The position numbers were made by a program, and so were the translations under genes. Positions 19,075 to 26,871 of a stretch of 43,176 bases of DNA are shown piece by piece. Source of the DNA: Terriglobales bacterium. GTDB taxonomy: Bacteria > Acidobacteriota > Terriglobia > Terriglobales > Acidobacteriaceae. The first letter of the stretch is position 1. Each line of letters begins with the position of its first letter. The notes beneath the pieces are model-generated. The model was not told the origin of the DNA. It worked only from the letters and a program-made list of their open reading frames with translations, and ran no database searches. The DNA is taken from the NCBI GenBank assembly GCA_035457425.1, contig DATIBR010000073.1, positions 1-43,176 on the forward strand, read 5' to 3'.

Positions 19075-19470
19075 CTACTTCTTCCCGAGCGCGTCCGCCT
19101 GCTTCGCCGGCGGGTTCGGATGCCCGGTCGCCTGCTGCGTCCCCGCCTTGTCGTCTTTCGGTGCGATCGTCAGCCCGAAATCTGAGATGCTTCCCCGCCC
19201 CGCCACGTTCAGACCGCGGAAGTCCGCCGGGTTCGGGAAATACAGCGTCTTGCAGTGCTCGCAGCGGTAGATCTCAGCGTTTTCGCCCAGCGCGGCCGAC
19301 ACGTCTCCGCACTCCTGCTCGGCCACGTCGGCCGCGTAATACCAGCGCTTCAGGTGCCCCGCGCAGATCTTGCCCTTCGCGTCTTTCTCGTTGCACGAGC
19401 GCTGCCCCGCCTTCTTCAGCTTCGTCTTGTGCTTGGGCAGTTGGGGAACTTCGACCGTGGAAGTCGCCAT
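19075..19470 (-). CDS. Small protein of unknown function with Cys pairs
   Basis: I do not recognise this 131-aa protein. It has a basic N-terminus (KHKTKLKKAGQRSCNEK), a Cys near residue 24, another in KICAGH, and a CxxC in YRCEHCKTLYF near residue 76, which together could bind a metal. The C-terminal 30 residues are Pro/Gln/Lys-rich. ATG at 19470 is preceded by GGAG at suitable spacing; an in-frame extension to 19554 is unlikely. Two bases separate it from the isopropylmalate-synthase-like gene, so the two are probably co-transcribed. Confidence 0.75.
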   Translation of the reverse strand: MATSTVEVPQLPKHKTKLKKAGQRSCNEKDAKGKICAGHLKRWYYAADVAEQECGDVSAALGENAEIYRCEHCKTLYFPNPADFRGLNVAGRGSISDFGLTIAPKDDKAGTQQATGHPNPPAKQADALGKK

Positions 19471-19598
19471 CCTTATGCTCTCCGTATCACGCCGATTGTA
19501 CCCGATGGAATGCTTGTAACCTCGGCTCTGCGCCGCTTCTCCCGCCGCGCTCATCGCGCACAGAGCGCCCAGGCCAAGGCCGCCGGCGGTACCGTTGG

Positions 19599-20354
19599 CT
19601 AGTACTCCACGCCGACCAGGTACAGTCCCTGCGCCGGCGCGGTCGCTCCCGCCGCCGACCGGCTCTTCTTCTTCAGGATCGCCTGCACGTCCGCCGGCTT
19701 CAGCGTTCCCTTGCCCACCAGCAGGAACGTCCCGACCAGGTTCCGCACCATGTGGTGCAGAAACCCGCTTCCGCGGACCTCGTAGACCAATTCATCGCCT
19801 ACTTGGCGAAAGCGCGATACATAGACCGTCCGGACATTCGACCGCGTCTCGCCCGCCCGCCGCTTCTCCGGATCGACCGCCGCGAACGACGTAAAATCGT
19901 GCCGGCCGATGACTCGCTTCGCCGCCCGCTGCATCGCCGCGACGTCCAGCGGCCATGGGTGGTGCGTCACATACCGCGCCAGGAACGGTGGGCAGATCGC
20001 CCTCCGCCAGATCCGGTACCGGTAGGTCTTGTTCTTGGCCGACCGCCGCGCGTGGAAGCTCGCCCGCGCCTTCTCCACCTTCAGCACGCGAATGCTCGCT
20101 GGCAACACGTCGTTCAGCGCGATCACCAGGTTCTCGACCGGGATGGGGCTCTCGATGGCGACGCTCGCCACCTGCCCCAGCGCGTGGACGCCTGCATCGG
20201 TCCGGCCTGACCCCTGCGGCAATTCCCGGCAACCCGCGATCCGCTCGAGCGCCGCCGCCAGTTCCGCCTGGACGGTCGGCCTCCCGGGCTGCACCTGCCA
20301 CCCGAAGAACTCCGAGCCGTCGTAGGCGAGCGTGATTTTCAGGCTGCGGCGCAA
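19599..20354 (-). CDS. truA: tRNA pseudouridine synthase A TruA
   Basis: The 251-aa enzyme isomerises U38-40 in the tRNA anticodon stem-loop. The N-terminal LAYDGSEFFGWQ and the catalytic loop GSGRTDAGVHALGQ (Asp53) are diagnostic, as are YRYRIWRR near residue 110 and FLHHMVRNLVG near 200. Length is normal. The only start that keeps the conserved N-terminus is TTG at 20354; no strong ribosome site precedes it. It stands 128 bases upstream of the next minus gene, so it may be transcribed alone. Confidence 0.95.
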   Translation of the reverse strand: MRRSLKITLAYDGSEFFGWQVQPGRPTVQAELAAALERIAGCRELPQGSGRTDAGVHALGQVASVAIESPIPVENLVIALNDVLPASIRVLKVEKARASFHARRSAKNKTYRYRIWRRAICPPFLARYVTHHPWPLDVAAMQRAAKRVIGRHDFTSFAAVDPEKRRAGETRSNVRTVYVSRFRQVGDELVYEVRGSGFLHHMVRNLVGTFLLVGKGTLKPADVQAILKKKSRSAAGATAPAQGLYLVGVEY

Positions 20355-20625
20355 TCTTTTTTCGTGACTGGCGGGGGCTGGGACCGTCTAAACCACGTCG
20401 CTCAGCTTCTCTAATGCTTCGCTGTACCGCCGGGTTTATACTATGCCACTTCCCGGGAAGCTGAACATGCGGTCCCGTGCGCGGTCCTGCCGGTAGAGAA
20501 AAAGGAACCGCGGGCGGCCAAACTGCGTATAACTCGTTGACGATTTCGGATTTATACAGTCTGTAAGGATGCTCTGCCGTCTATTCATGGAAAAGTCATC
20601 GTCTTTCGTGATGGGAGATAAGGGA
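20355..20625 (+). other. Intergenic region upstream of the TolC gene
   Basis: This 271-base gap between divergent truA and tolC holds no convincing gene. On the plus strand a TATACT (20437-20442) and a TTGACG (20537-20542) are possible promoter parts, but neither has a well-spaced partner. The region is less GC-rich than the genes, fitting a regulatory role. Confidence 0.4.
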
Positions 20626-22644
20626 ATGCCGATCCGTTCCTCGTTCCGCCTCAAATCTTTGGCGCTGGCCCTGGTGCTCGCGCTGCTTGCGCCCATGGCC
20701 CTGCCGGCCGCTGCCCAGGAACCCGCACCGCCCGCTCCTTCGGCGAGCGCTTCCGCTCCGCAACGCGTCACGCCGACCATGCAGGATTACTCCAAGCCGC
20801 GCTCGCACTTTCCCTTCCTGGTCACGCCCTACGTGGGCCGCGAGGTCCCCGAGCCGGTCTTCGCCAATACCCCGCGCATCGACCAGCTCGTCCGCGAAGG
20901 CACGCTTTATCTCTCGATGAACGACGCCATCGCGCTGGCGCTCGAGAACAACCTCGACCTTGCCATCGCGCGCTACAACCTCTCCATCGCCGATACCGAC
21001 ATCCTCCGCACCAAGTCCGGCGGGTCGGTCCGCGGCGTCAACACCGGCCTCGTCCAGGGCACCCCGGGCGGCGGCGTGGGTGGCTTTGGCACCGGCGCGT
21101 CCGGCGCGGGCGCGGGCGGCACCACCTCCGGCGCCGGCGGCGCCGGTACCGGCACCGGCGGCATCGTCGCCTCAACCAGCGGCGTGGGTACTGCGGTGGA
21201 TTCTTTCGACCCCATCCTCAGCTCCAACCTCACCATCAATCACGCCACTTTCCCGCTGGCCAACACCGTGACCACCGGTACCGCGAACTTCCAGCAGAAC
21301 AGCGGCACCGCCAACTTCACCTATTTCCAGGGTTGGAGCACCGGCACCGCGATGACGGTCAGCTTCCAGAACTCCCGCCAGACGACCAACAGCTTGTTCA
21401 CCACGCTGGTCCCCGAGCTCTCGTCCGGCTTCCGCCTCACCGTCCGGCAGCACCTGCTGGCCGGCTTCGGCACCGGCCCCAACCGCCGCTTCATCCGCAT
21501 CGCGCGCAACAACCGTGAGATCTCCGACATCGGCTTCCGCAACCAGGTGCAGACCACCGTCTCCCAGATCCAGAACATCTACTGGGACCTGGTCAACGCC
21601 TACGAAGACGTCAAGGTGAAGGAGCGCTCGGTCGCACTCGCCAACAAGACCCTCTCCGACAACAAGAAGCAGGTAGAGATCGGCACGCTGGCGCCCATCG
21701 AGATCACGCGCGCCGAATCCGAGGTCGCGACCCGCGAGCAGGAGCTCATCGTCTCGCAGACCAACCTCCAGCTCCAGCAGCTCCTGATGAAGAACGCGAT
21801 CAGCCGCAACCTGACCGACCCGCAACTCGCCGCCGCGCCGGTCATCCCGACCGACACCATGTCGCTCCCCGAGCAGGAGCCGGTCGTTCCCATCCAGGAC
21901 CTCATCGGCGACGCCATGGGCCATCGTCCGGAGCTCGCGCAGGCCCGCATCGACTTGACTAACCGCGACATCACCAAGAAGTCGGCCCGCAATGCCCTGC
22001 TCCCCAGCATGGACCTCATCGCCTGGTACGGCGGCTCCGGTCTCGCCGGCGAGCAGAACGCTCTGGCGCCCTGCGGCGGCCCACTCGAACCGCCGTGCGC
22101 TCCTCGCACCGGCTGGAACAACGCTTTCGCTCGCAACTTCGACAACTCCGCGCCCGACTACGCCGTTGGGCTGAACTTCAATATCCCCATCCGCAACCGC
22201 GCCGCGCAGGCTGACCAGGTGCGCTCGGAGCTGGAGTACCGCCAGGCGCAGATGCGCCTGCAGCAGCTTCAGAACCAGGTCTCCATCGAAGTCCGCAACG
22301 CGCAGTACGCGCTTCAGCAGAACCGTGCCCGCGTGGCCGCCGCCCAAAAGGCGCGCGACCTCGCCCAGCAGTCGCTCGAAGCCGAGCAGAAGAAGTATCA
22401 GCTCGGCGCTTCCACCAACACGCTCGTCCTGCAGGCGCAGCGTGACCTGGCGCAGGCCGAGTCGAACGTCGTGCTGTCGACGTCGGCCTACGAGAAGTCC
22501 CGCGTCGAGCTCGACCGCGTCACCGGCCTCACCCTCGACCGCGTCGGTATCTCGCTCGGCGACGCCGAGATCGGTGTCGTCAACCGCATGCCGAACGTCC
22601 AGGGCGTCGCGCCCCGCACCGACCTCAACCAGCAACAGAAGTAG
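20626..22644 (+). CDS. TolC-family outer-membrane efflux channel with Gly-rich insert
   Basis: The 672-aa exported protein has a signal peptide ending APMALPAAAQ, a proline-rich stretch, and two outer_membrane_efflux (OEP) repeats; DAIALALENNLDLAIARYN near residue 105 and a late RAAQADQVRSELEYRQAQ segment are typical helices. Residues about 131-189 are an unusual Gly/Ala/Thr-rich segment, of a kind I have come to associate with acidobacterial TolC relatives. No RND pump or adaptor genes are adjacent. ATG 20626 is chosen because the basic n-region follows it directly; upstream ATGs at 20569, 20587 and 20611 only add residues before the signal. A strong terminator follows. Confidence 0.9.
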   Translation: MPIRSSFRLKSLALALVLALLAPMALPAAAQEPAPPAPSASASAPQRVTPTMQDYSKPRSHFPFLVTPYVGREVPEPVFANTPRIDQLVREGTLYLSMNDAIALALENNLDLAIARYNLSIADTDILRTKSGGSVRGVNTGLVQGTPGGGVGGFGTGASGAGAGGTTSGAGGAGTGTGGIVASTSGVGTAVDSFDPILSSNLTINHATFPLANTVTTGTANFQQNSGTANFTYFQGWSTGTAMTVSFQNSRQTTNSLFTTLVPELSSGFRLTVRQHLLAGFGTGPNRRFIRIARNNREISDIGFRNQVQTTVSQIQNIYWDLVNAYEDVKVKERSVALANKTLSDNKKQVEIGTLAPIEITRAESEVATREQELIVSQTNLQLQQLLMKNAISRNLTDPQLAAAPVIPTDTMSLPEQEPVVPIQDLIGDAMGHRPELAQARIDLTNRDITKKSARNALLPSMDLIAWYGGSGLAGEQNALAPCGGPLEPPCAPRTGWNNAFARNFDNSAPDYAVGLNFNIPIRNRAAQADQVRSELEYRQAQMRLQQLQNQVSIEVRNAQYALQQNRARVAAAQKARDLAQQSLEAEQKKYQLGASTNTLVLQAQRDLAQAESNVVLSTSAYEKSRVELDRVTGLTLDRVGISLGDAEIGVVNRMPNVQGVAPRTDLNQQQK

Positions 22645-22659
22645 TTCGGCTGTTCCCCA

Positions 22660-22686
22660 CGGCCGCCCTCCGGGGCGGCCGTTTTT
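22660..22686 (+). terminator. Rho-independent terminator of the TolC gene
   Basis: A 9-bp perfect stem CGGCCGCCC/GGGCGGCCG (22660-22668 with 22673-22681) with loop TCCG is followed at once by TTTTTCTTT. It lies 16 bases after the tolC stop. Confidence 0.92.
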
Positions 22687-22723
22687 CTTTGCTGCCCACT
22701 TCAAATCCTCAGCCGTCTCTCGT

Positions 22724-22729
22724 TATAAT
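22724..22729 (+). promoter_or_regulatory. -10 element for the small gene/SET pair
   Basis: A perfect TATAAT stands 14 bases before the ATG at 22744, predicting a leader of only about 8 bases. No -35 match is seen at 17 bases, and no Shine-Dalgarno lies between the -10 and the start codon. Confidence 0.6.
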
Positions 22730-22743
22730 CTCTGCCGTCTCCC

Positions 22744-22956
22744 ATGGAATGCACTGACCTGATCCGTCTGCGCACCGAAGCGCAACAGCTCCGCCAGGAA
22801 CTCGAGGACCGCCGCGCCCGCGCCCGTGAGCGCAGCATCCATGAGCGCACCGCGCGTCCCAATAACATGGACTACGAAGGCTTCCTGCAGCGCCGCATCC
22901 AGCGCGCTTCCAACGCCATCCAGGCCCACGTCGCCCAGCACAACTGCCAGGAATAG
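22744..22956 (+). CDS. Small coiled-coil-like protein of unknown function (70 aa)
   Basis: This 70-aa protein is highly charged and predicted helical, rich in Arg/Glu/Gln with heptad-like spacing in its first half (LIRLRTEAQQLRQELEDRR). I do not recognise it. Its TAG stop shares one base with the GTG start of the SET gene, so translation of the SET gene is probably coupled to it. A TATAAT just upstream and the terminator of tolC before that make it the first gene of a two-gene unit. Confidence 0.7.
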   Translation: MECTDLIRLRTEAQQLRQELEDRRARARERSIHERTARPNNMDYEGFLQRRIQRASNAIQAHVAQHNCQE

Positions 22957-23495
22957 TGCCGCTGGAACTCCGCGACGACGCCTGGCATCCAATCCCCTGC
23001 GTCATGGGATTGATCCTCCGCTCCTCCGCCATCCACGCCGTCGGCTGCTACACCACCGCTCCCATCGCCAAGGGAACACGGGTCGTCGAGTACACCGGCC
23101 CGCGCCTCCCCGCCTCGGCCTGCGAGAACCTCTACGCTGCCGACGAGGTCACGTACCTCTTCGGCATGCAGGACGGCAACACCGTCATCGACGGCCACGG
23201 CACCGCCGCCTTCGTGAACCACTCCTGCGACCCTAACTGTGAGACCGAGGAGATCGACGGCCACGTCTGGATCGTCGCCCTCCGCGACATCGCCCCCGGT
23301 GAGGAGCTCACCTACGATTACAACCTCTACGACGGCGACGACCTCGACGACGCGCCCTGCTCCTGCGGCGCAAGCAAATGCCGCGGCACGATGTACGAGC
23401 CCGCCGAGATCGCTCGCTTGAAAAGGCTCGCGCGCGCGAAGGAGAGACCCGCCACCCGCGCCAAAAGAAAAAAGCCGCACAACCGTGCGGCTTAA
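22956..23495 (+). CDS. SET-domain protein lysine methyltransferase with post-SET zinc motif
   Basis: The 179-aa protein is a compact SET methyltransferase. It contains GLILRSSAIHAVGCYTT (SET-I start), NHSCDPN at 88-94 (SAM binding), GEELTYDYN with the catalytic Tyr122 region, and a complete post-SET CSCGASKCRG (Cys135, 137, 142). A basic tail (KERPATRAKRKKPH) follows. It should methylate a lysine on a protein, possibly a DNA-binding or ribosomal protein; the target is unknown. GTG start at 22956 overlaps the preceding stop. Bacterial SET genes are often acquired; base composition does not differ visibly from neighbours. Confidence 0.9.
   Translation: MPLELRDDAWHPIPCVMGLILRSSAIHAVGCYTTAPIAKGTRVVEYTGPRLPASACENLYAADEVTYLFGMQDGNTVIDGHGTAAFVNHSCDPNCETEEIDGHVWIVALRDIAPGEELTYDYNLYDGDDLDDAPCSCGASKCRGTMYEPAEIARLKRLARAKERPATRAKRKKPHNRAA
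23461..23493 (-). terminator. Terminator for the STAS gene, overlapping the end of the SET gene
   Basis: Stem AAGCCGCAC/GTGCGGCTT (23472-23480 with 23485-23493), loop AACC, is perfect over 9 bp. On the minus strand it runs into a T-rich stretch (complement of AAAAGAAAAAA, 23464-23474), so it reads as an intrinsic terminator for the minus-strand STAS gene. The stem overlaps the last codons of the plus-strand SET gene. Confidence 0.8.
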
Positions 23496-23508
23496 ATCTC
23501 CCGAAAGA

Positions 23509-23573
23509 GTCATGCTGAGGAGCGTCGCGAGCGCGCGTTTTCTCCAGCGCGCGAGCAGCGACGACGCATCTTG
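23509..23573. repeat. Intergenic repeat, family D, copy 1
   Basis: This ~65-base element starts GTCATGCTGAGGAGCG and ends GCAGCGACGACGCATCTT. It matches 38074-38140 in its ends and middle, and both copies lie between two convergent genes. The centre carries GCGCGC repeats able to form a hairpin. Confidence 0.8.
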
Positions 23574-23576
23574 GCC

Positions 23577-23933
23577 TTACGCGGTCGCCGTCGCCTTGAA
23601 CGAATTGACCGCCTTCTCCTCGCTGTCGAAGACCTCGAACACCGTCACCAGCTTGGTGATCTGCAGCTGGTCGCCCACGCGCTGCGTCAGGTTCGCCAGC
23701 CGGATGTCGCCACCGGCGGCCCGCGCCGAAGTGTAGAGGCCCACGAGCGTTCCCAGCCCGCCCGAATCGATGTAGCTCACGCCGCCCAGGTTCAGCACGA
23801 TGTTCTTCTGCGTCGTCAGCAGGTTCTTCACCTGCTCGCGCAGGCTGGCGGCCTCTTCCCCGAACACGATCCTGCCGTTGCAGTGCACGACGGTCACGCC
23901 GTCGACCTGTTTGGTGGTGATCTTCAAGCTCAT
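23577..23933 (-). CDS. STAS-domain anti-sigma factor antagonist
   Basis: The 118-aa protein is a single STAS domain of the SpoIIAA/RsbV type. It has the beta strand VTVVHCNGRIVFGEE and the phosphorylation loop YIDSGGLGTL, with Asp56-Ser57 at the kinase site. It should bind an anti-sigma kinase when the Ser is unphosphorylated. No RsbW-like kinase or sigma gene is adjacent, so the partner is elsewhere. ATG 23933 is preceded by a strong GGAGG. A terminator and a family D repeat follow. Confidence 0.93.
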   Translation of the reverse strand: MSLKITTKQVDGVTVVHCNGRIVFGEEAASLREQVKNLLTTQKNIVLNLGGVSYIDSGGLGTLVGLYTSARAAGGDIRLANLTQRVGDQLQITKLVTVFEVFDSEEKAVNSFKATATA

Positions 23934-24042
23934 CTCCTACCTCCTGCCGACAAGGGGTGCGGCAGTCCGGACGCAAAGCCTATTCCTCCACCGCGTGTTT
24001 TTGCAAGCCACATCCCAGGAAAATGCCGGCACAGCACTAACG

Positions 24043-24048
24043 TATAAT
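24043..24048 (+). promoter_or_regulatory. -10 element of dnaX
   Basis: Perfect TATAAT 12 bases before the ATG at 24061; predicted leader about 6 bases. No Shine-Dalgarno is seen, so the message may be translated as nearly leaderless. Confidence 0.65.
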
Positions 24049-24060
24049 CTGGTTTCCCGC

Positions 24061-25842
24061 ATGAGCTACCAGGTCCTGGCGCGCAAGTATCGTCCGCAGA
24101 AGTTCTCCGACGTCATCGGGCAGGAGCACGTCACCCGGACGCTGAAGAACGCCATCGCGCAGGGCCGCATCGCCCACGGCTACATCTTCTCCGGACACCG
24201 CGGCATCGGCAAGACGACCGTCGCGCGCATCCTCGCCATGTCGCTCAACTGCAAGGCGGGCGACCACCCGCAGGCCGAGCCCTGCGGCGTCTGCGATTCC
24301 TGCCGCGAGATCCGCGAAGGCGCCGTCGGCGCCATGAACGTCATCGAGATCGACGCCGCCACCAACCGCGGCATCGACGAGGTCCGCGGCATCATCGCCA
24401 CCTCCGAAGGCCAGCCCGCGCGCGGCGACCGCTTCCGCATCTTCATCCTCGACGAAGCCCACCAGATCACCGAGGCCGCCTTCAACGCCCTCCTCAAGAC
24501 CCTCGAGGAGCCGCCGCCCTGGGTCGTCTTCATGCTGGCGACCACGCAGCCTGAAGACATCCCCCAGACCATTCGCTCGCGTTGCCAGCACTTCAGCTTT
24601 CACGCGGTGAAGTTCGCCGACATCGTCGGACAGCTCCGCGACATCGCCAAGGCCGAGAAGATCAAGGCCGACGACGACGCTCTCGCCGTCCTCGCCGAGG
24701 CCGGCGACGGCTCGATGCGCGACGCCCTCTCCATCATGGACCAGGCCATCGCCTGCTGCGGCACCACCCTCACCGCCGACCTCGTCCGCTCGCTCGTCGG
24801 CGCCGTCTCCACCGAGATACTCGAGCAGGTCATGGACGCCGTCGCCCGCAGTTCCGCCGATGACGCTCTGCGTCTGGTCGACAAGCTGGTTTCGGAAGGC
24901 CAGAGCCCCACGCATTTCGCCCGCCAGCTCGTCCGCTTCTTGCGCAACTCGCTTGTCGCCAAGGTTGCCGGTGGCGATTCCCCGCTGCTTCAGATCTCCA
25001 CCGACGAGCGCAGGCGTGTCGCCGCCCTCGCCGAACGCTTCTCCGAAGAAGATCTCGCGCGCTTTCTCAACATCATGCTCCGCACCGCCGACGAGCTCGG
25101 CTACCGCCAGGAGCAGCGCTTCCACCTCGAGCTCGGCATTCTGAAGATGGTCCACGCCCAGCGCCTCCTCCCGCTTGAGCAGTTGCTCAGCGCCGCCAAC
25201 ACGGTTGTGGCGCGCTCGCCCTCGAGCGCGCACGCAAACGTCGCGCCTTCGACCGGTGTAGCGCCCTCGACCTCGAGGGCGCCCGCCGCCACCTCACGCG
25301 CGCCCGAGCCGCCGCGCCTCTCCCCCTTCGAGCGTGACCGCGCTCGCAAGGGCGAAATGTCTTCCGCCAACGAAGTTGGAGCCCGGCCGCCGTCGGCCGC
25401 GCCCGCAGCCGCTGCCGTCGCAGTCGCCGAAGCGCCCGACCTCTCGCCCGACTCTCTGCGTGACCGCGTCGTCGCCGCGCTCGAATCCGCCGGCCAGCGC
25501 ACCCTCGCTTACATGCTCAGCGAAGGCGAGTGGCTGCTCACCGGCAACGAATTGCTCATCAACGTCCCCAAGTCGCCCGCCGTGGTGGACATGGCGCTGG
25601 GCCCAGAACCCAAGCGTTTGCTGACCTCCGCCCTCGCGGAAGCCGCCGGCCGTCCGCTCCGCTTCAAGGTCGTCGGCGTCGGAGCCAACGGTGGCAACGG
25701 CCACACCAACGGCAACGGCGCCGCCGCCAAGCCGCCCGCTTCGCCGCGCGGCCGCGTCGCCGACGAGCCCGTCGTCCGCCGCATGCAGGAAAAGTTCGGC
25801 GCCGAGATCCGCAGCGTCATCGACCACAAGAACAGAAAGTAG
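24061..25842 (+). CDS. dnaX: DNA polymerase III subunit gamma/tau DnaX
   Basis: The 593-aa clamp-loader ATPase has Walker A GHRGIGKTT (45-53), zinc Cys64, 75, 78 and 81, Walker B DEAH (131-134) and a sensor SRC motif near 181. Domains I-III end near residue 370. Residues about 380-450 are an Ser/Ala/Pro/Arg-rich linker whose DNA contains three palindromic repeats also found between genes in this window. The C-terminal tau-like part follows. The open frame extends upstream to 23800, but ATG 24061 gives the canonical MSYQVLARKYRP. ybaB and recR follow, the usual order. Confidence 0.97.
   Translation: MSYQVLARKYRPQKFSDVIGQEHVTRTLKNAIAQGRIAHGYIFSGHRGIGKTTVARILAMSLNCKAGDHPQAEPCGVCDSCREIREGAVGAMNVIEIDAATNRGIDEVRGIIATSEGQPARGDRFRIFILDEAHQITEAAFNALLKTLEEPPPWVVFMLATTQPEDIPQTIRSRCQHFSFHAVKFADIVGQLRDIAKAEKIKADDDALAVLAEAGDGSMRDALSIMDQAIACCGTTLTADLVRSLVGAVSTEILEQVMDAVARSSADDALRLVDKLVSEGQSPTHFARQLVRFLRNSLVAKVAGGDSPLLQISTDERRRVAALAERFSEEDLARFLNIMLRTADELGYRQEQRFHLELGILKMVHAQRLLPLEQLLSAANTVVARSPSSAHANVAPSTGVAPSTSRAPAATSRAPEPPRLSPFERDRARKGEMSSANEVGARPPSAAPAAAAVAVAEAPDLSPDSLRDRVVAALESAGQRTLAYMLSEGEWLLTGNELLINVPKSPAVVDMALGPEPKRLLTSALAEAAGRPLRFKVVGVGANGGNGHTNGNGAAAKPPASPRGRVADEPVVRRMQEKFGAEIRSVIDHKNRK
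25204..25231. repeat. Palindromic repeat family A inside dnaX, copy 1
   Basis: GCGCGCTCG/CGAGCGCGC (25210-25218 with 25223-25231, loop CCCT). The 28-base stretch differs from the intergenic copy at 37425-37452 at only two positions, including the flanking GTTGT. It is in frame and encodes part of the dnaX linker. Confidence 0.85.
25256..25283. repeat. Palindromic repeat family A inside dnaX, copy 2
   Basis: GTAGCGCCCTCG then CGAGGGCGC: a 9-bp stem (25261-25269 with 25274-25282, loop ACCT) of the same design as copy 1, with a GC-swapped stem. The intergenic 42802-42826 element begins with the same TGTAGCGCCCTCG. Confidence 0.8.
25371..25402. repeat. Palindromic repeat family C inside dnaX
   Basis: This 32-base segment beginning CGAAGTTGGAGCCCGGCC matches the terminator hairpin at 33807-33838 at 28 of 32 positions by eye, including the non-palindromic CGAAGT flank. 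It lies in frame in the dnaX linker. Confidence 0.8.
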
Positions 25843-25849
25843 GAGTCGT

Positions 25850-26155
25850 ATGGCTGGTTTCGACCTTCAGCGCCTGATGTCGCAGGCGAGAGAACAATAC
25901 GAGTCGCTGCAGAAGAAGATGGCCGAGACCGTGGTCGAGGCCTCCGCCGGTGGTGGCACCGTGAAGGTCCGCATGAACGGCCAGAAGCAGCTGCTCGCCA
26001 TCACCATCGATCCCGAAGCGGTGAAGTCCGGCGACGTCGAGATGCTCCAGGATCTGGTGCTGGCTGCCGTCAACGAGGGCGCACGCCGCGTCGAAGACGA
26101 GATCAAGTCCACCGTCGGCGGCCTGCTCGGCGGCCGGGGGATCCCGGGCCTCTAG
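25850..26155 (+). CDS. ybaB: YbaB/EbfC nucleoid-associated protein
   Basis: The 101-aa DNA-binding protein has the family's N-terminal helix ([18 protein letters not shown]), the beta strand [21 protein letters not shown], and the C-terminal helix [16 protein letters not shown]. It ends in a Gly-rich tail. ATG 25850 is preceded by AGGAG that overlaps the dnaX stop. Its place between dnaX and recR is the widespread bacterial order and supports the call. Confidence 0.96.
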   Translation: MAGFDLQRLMSQAREQYESLQKKMAETVVEASAGGGTVKVRMNGQKQLLAITIDPEAVKSGDVEMLQDLVLAAVNEGARRVEDEIKSTVGGLLGGRGIPGL

Positions 26156-26165
26156 GTTTCGGAGG

Positions 26166-26185
26166 GGCGCGGCTTCAGCCGCGCC
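26166..26185. repeat. Palindrome between ybaB and recR
   Basis: GGCGCGGCT-TC-AGCCGCGCC is a 20-base palindrome 10 bases after the ybaB stop, followed by GTAGCAGACGG. It has no T run, so it is not a clear terminator; it resembles the other intergenic palindromes here in size and in the adjacent GTAG. Confidence 0.7.
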
Positions 26186-26253
26186 GTAGCAGACGGTTGC
26201 AGGGTCCGCGCGAACGGGGCGCGGCGCAGCGCGAGGGAGCGCCACAAACGAAA

Positions 26254-26853
26254 ATGTCGAAATTCGCCGAACCCATGGCGCGCCTCATCGAGGAGCTCAA
26301 GAAGCTCCCCGGCATCGGCGGAAAATCCGCCCAGCGGCTCGCCTTCCACATCCTGCGCTCCTCCGACGACGACGCCCACGCCCTCGCCGAGGCCGTTCGC
26401 GACGTCAAGGAGAAGCTCCGCCTCTGCTCCGTCTGCAACAACATCACCGACGTCGACCCCTGCACCTACTGCACCAGTCCCACCCGCAACCAGCGCCTGG
26501 TGTGCGTGGTCGAGGAACCCACGAACATCGCCGCTATCGAGAAGACCCGCCACTTCAACGGCGTCTATCACGTGTTGCATGGCAGCATCTCGCCCCTGCA
26601 CGGCGTCGGCCCCGAGCAGCTCCGCATCTCCAACCTCACGCGCCGTATCGATAAGGGCGAGGTCGACGAGGTCATCATCGCCACCAACCCGACCGTCGAG
26701 GGCGAAGCCACCGCCGTCTATCTCTCGAAGACCATCAAGCGTCCCGACGTGAAGGTCACGCGCATCGCCATGGGCATCCCTGTCGGCTCCGACATCGAGT
26801 ACGCCGACGAGGTCACCATGCTGAAGGCCATGGAAGGCCGCCGCGAACTATAG
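26254..26853 (+). CDS. recR: Recombination mediator RecR
   Basis: The 199-aa protein acts with RecF/RecO in loading RecA. It has the helix-hairpin-helix [18 protein letters not shown] (16-33), a C4 zinc finger (Cys58, 61, 70, 73) and a Toprim domain starting [12 protein letters not shown] near residue 85 and including [11 protein letters not shown]. Length is standard. ATG 26254 is the first start that keeps the canonical N-terminus; the longer in-frame ORF from 26197 lies in repeat-like DNA. No clear Shine-Dalgarno; GAGGGAG lies 18 bases upstream. Confidence 0.97.
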   Translation: MSKFAEPMARLIEELKKLPGIGGKSAQRLAFHILRSSDDDAHALAEAVRDVKEKLRLCSVCNNITDVDPCTYCTSPTRNQRLVCVVEEPTNIAAIEKTRHFNGVYHVLHGSISPLHGVGPEQLRISNLTRRIDKGEVDEVIIATNPTVEGEATAVYLSKTIKRPDVKVTRIAMGIPVGSDIEYADEVTMLKAMEGRREL

Positions 26854-26871
26854 TTCCTTCCGCTGTCGAAA

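Noticed and set aside
19155-19554. Longer start (ATG-like at 19554) for the 131-aa unknown protein
   Set aside because: The extension has no clear ribosome site and looks non-coding; ATG 19470 has a GGAG at suitable spacing.
21172-22704. 510-codon frame antisense to the TolC gene
   Set aside because: Composition is typical of antisense shadow frames, no motif is visible, and it spans the tolC terminator.
24037-25233. 398-codon frame antisense to dnaX
   Set aside because: Shadow of dnaX codons; no recognisable family and no ribosome site.
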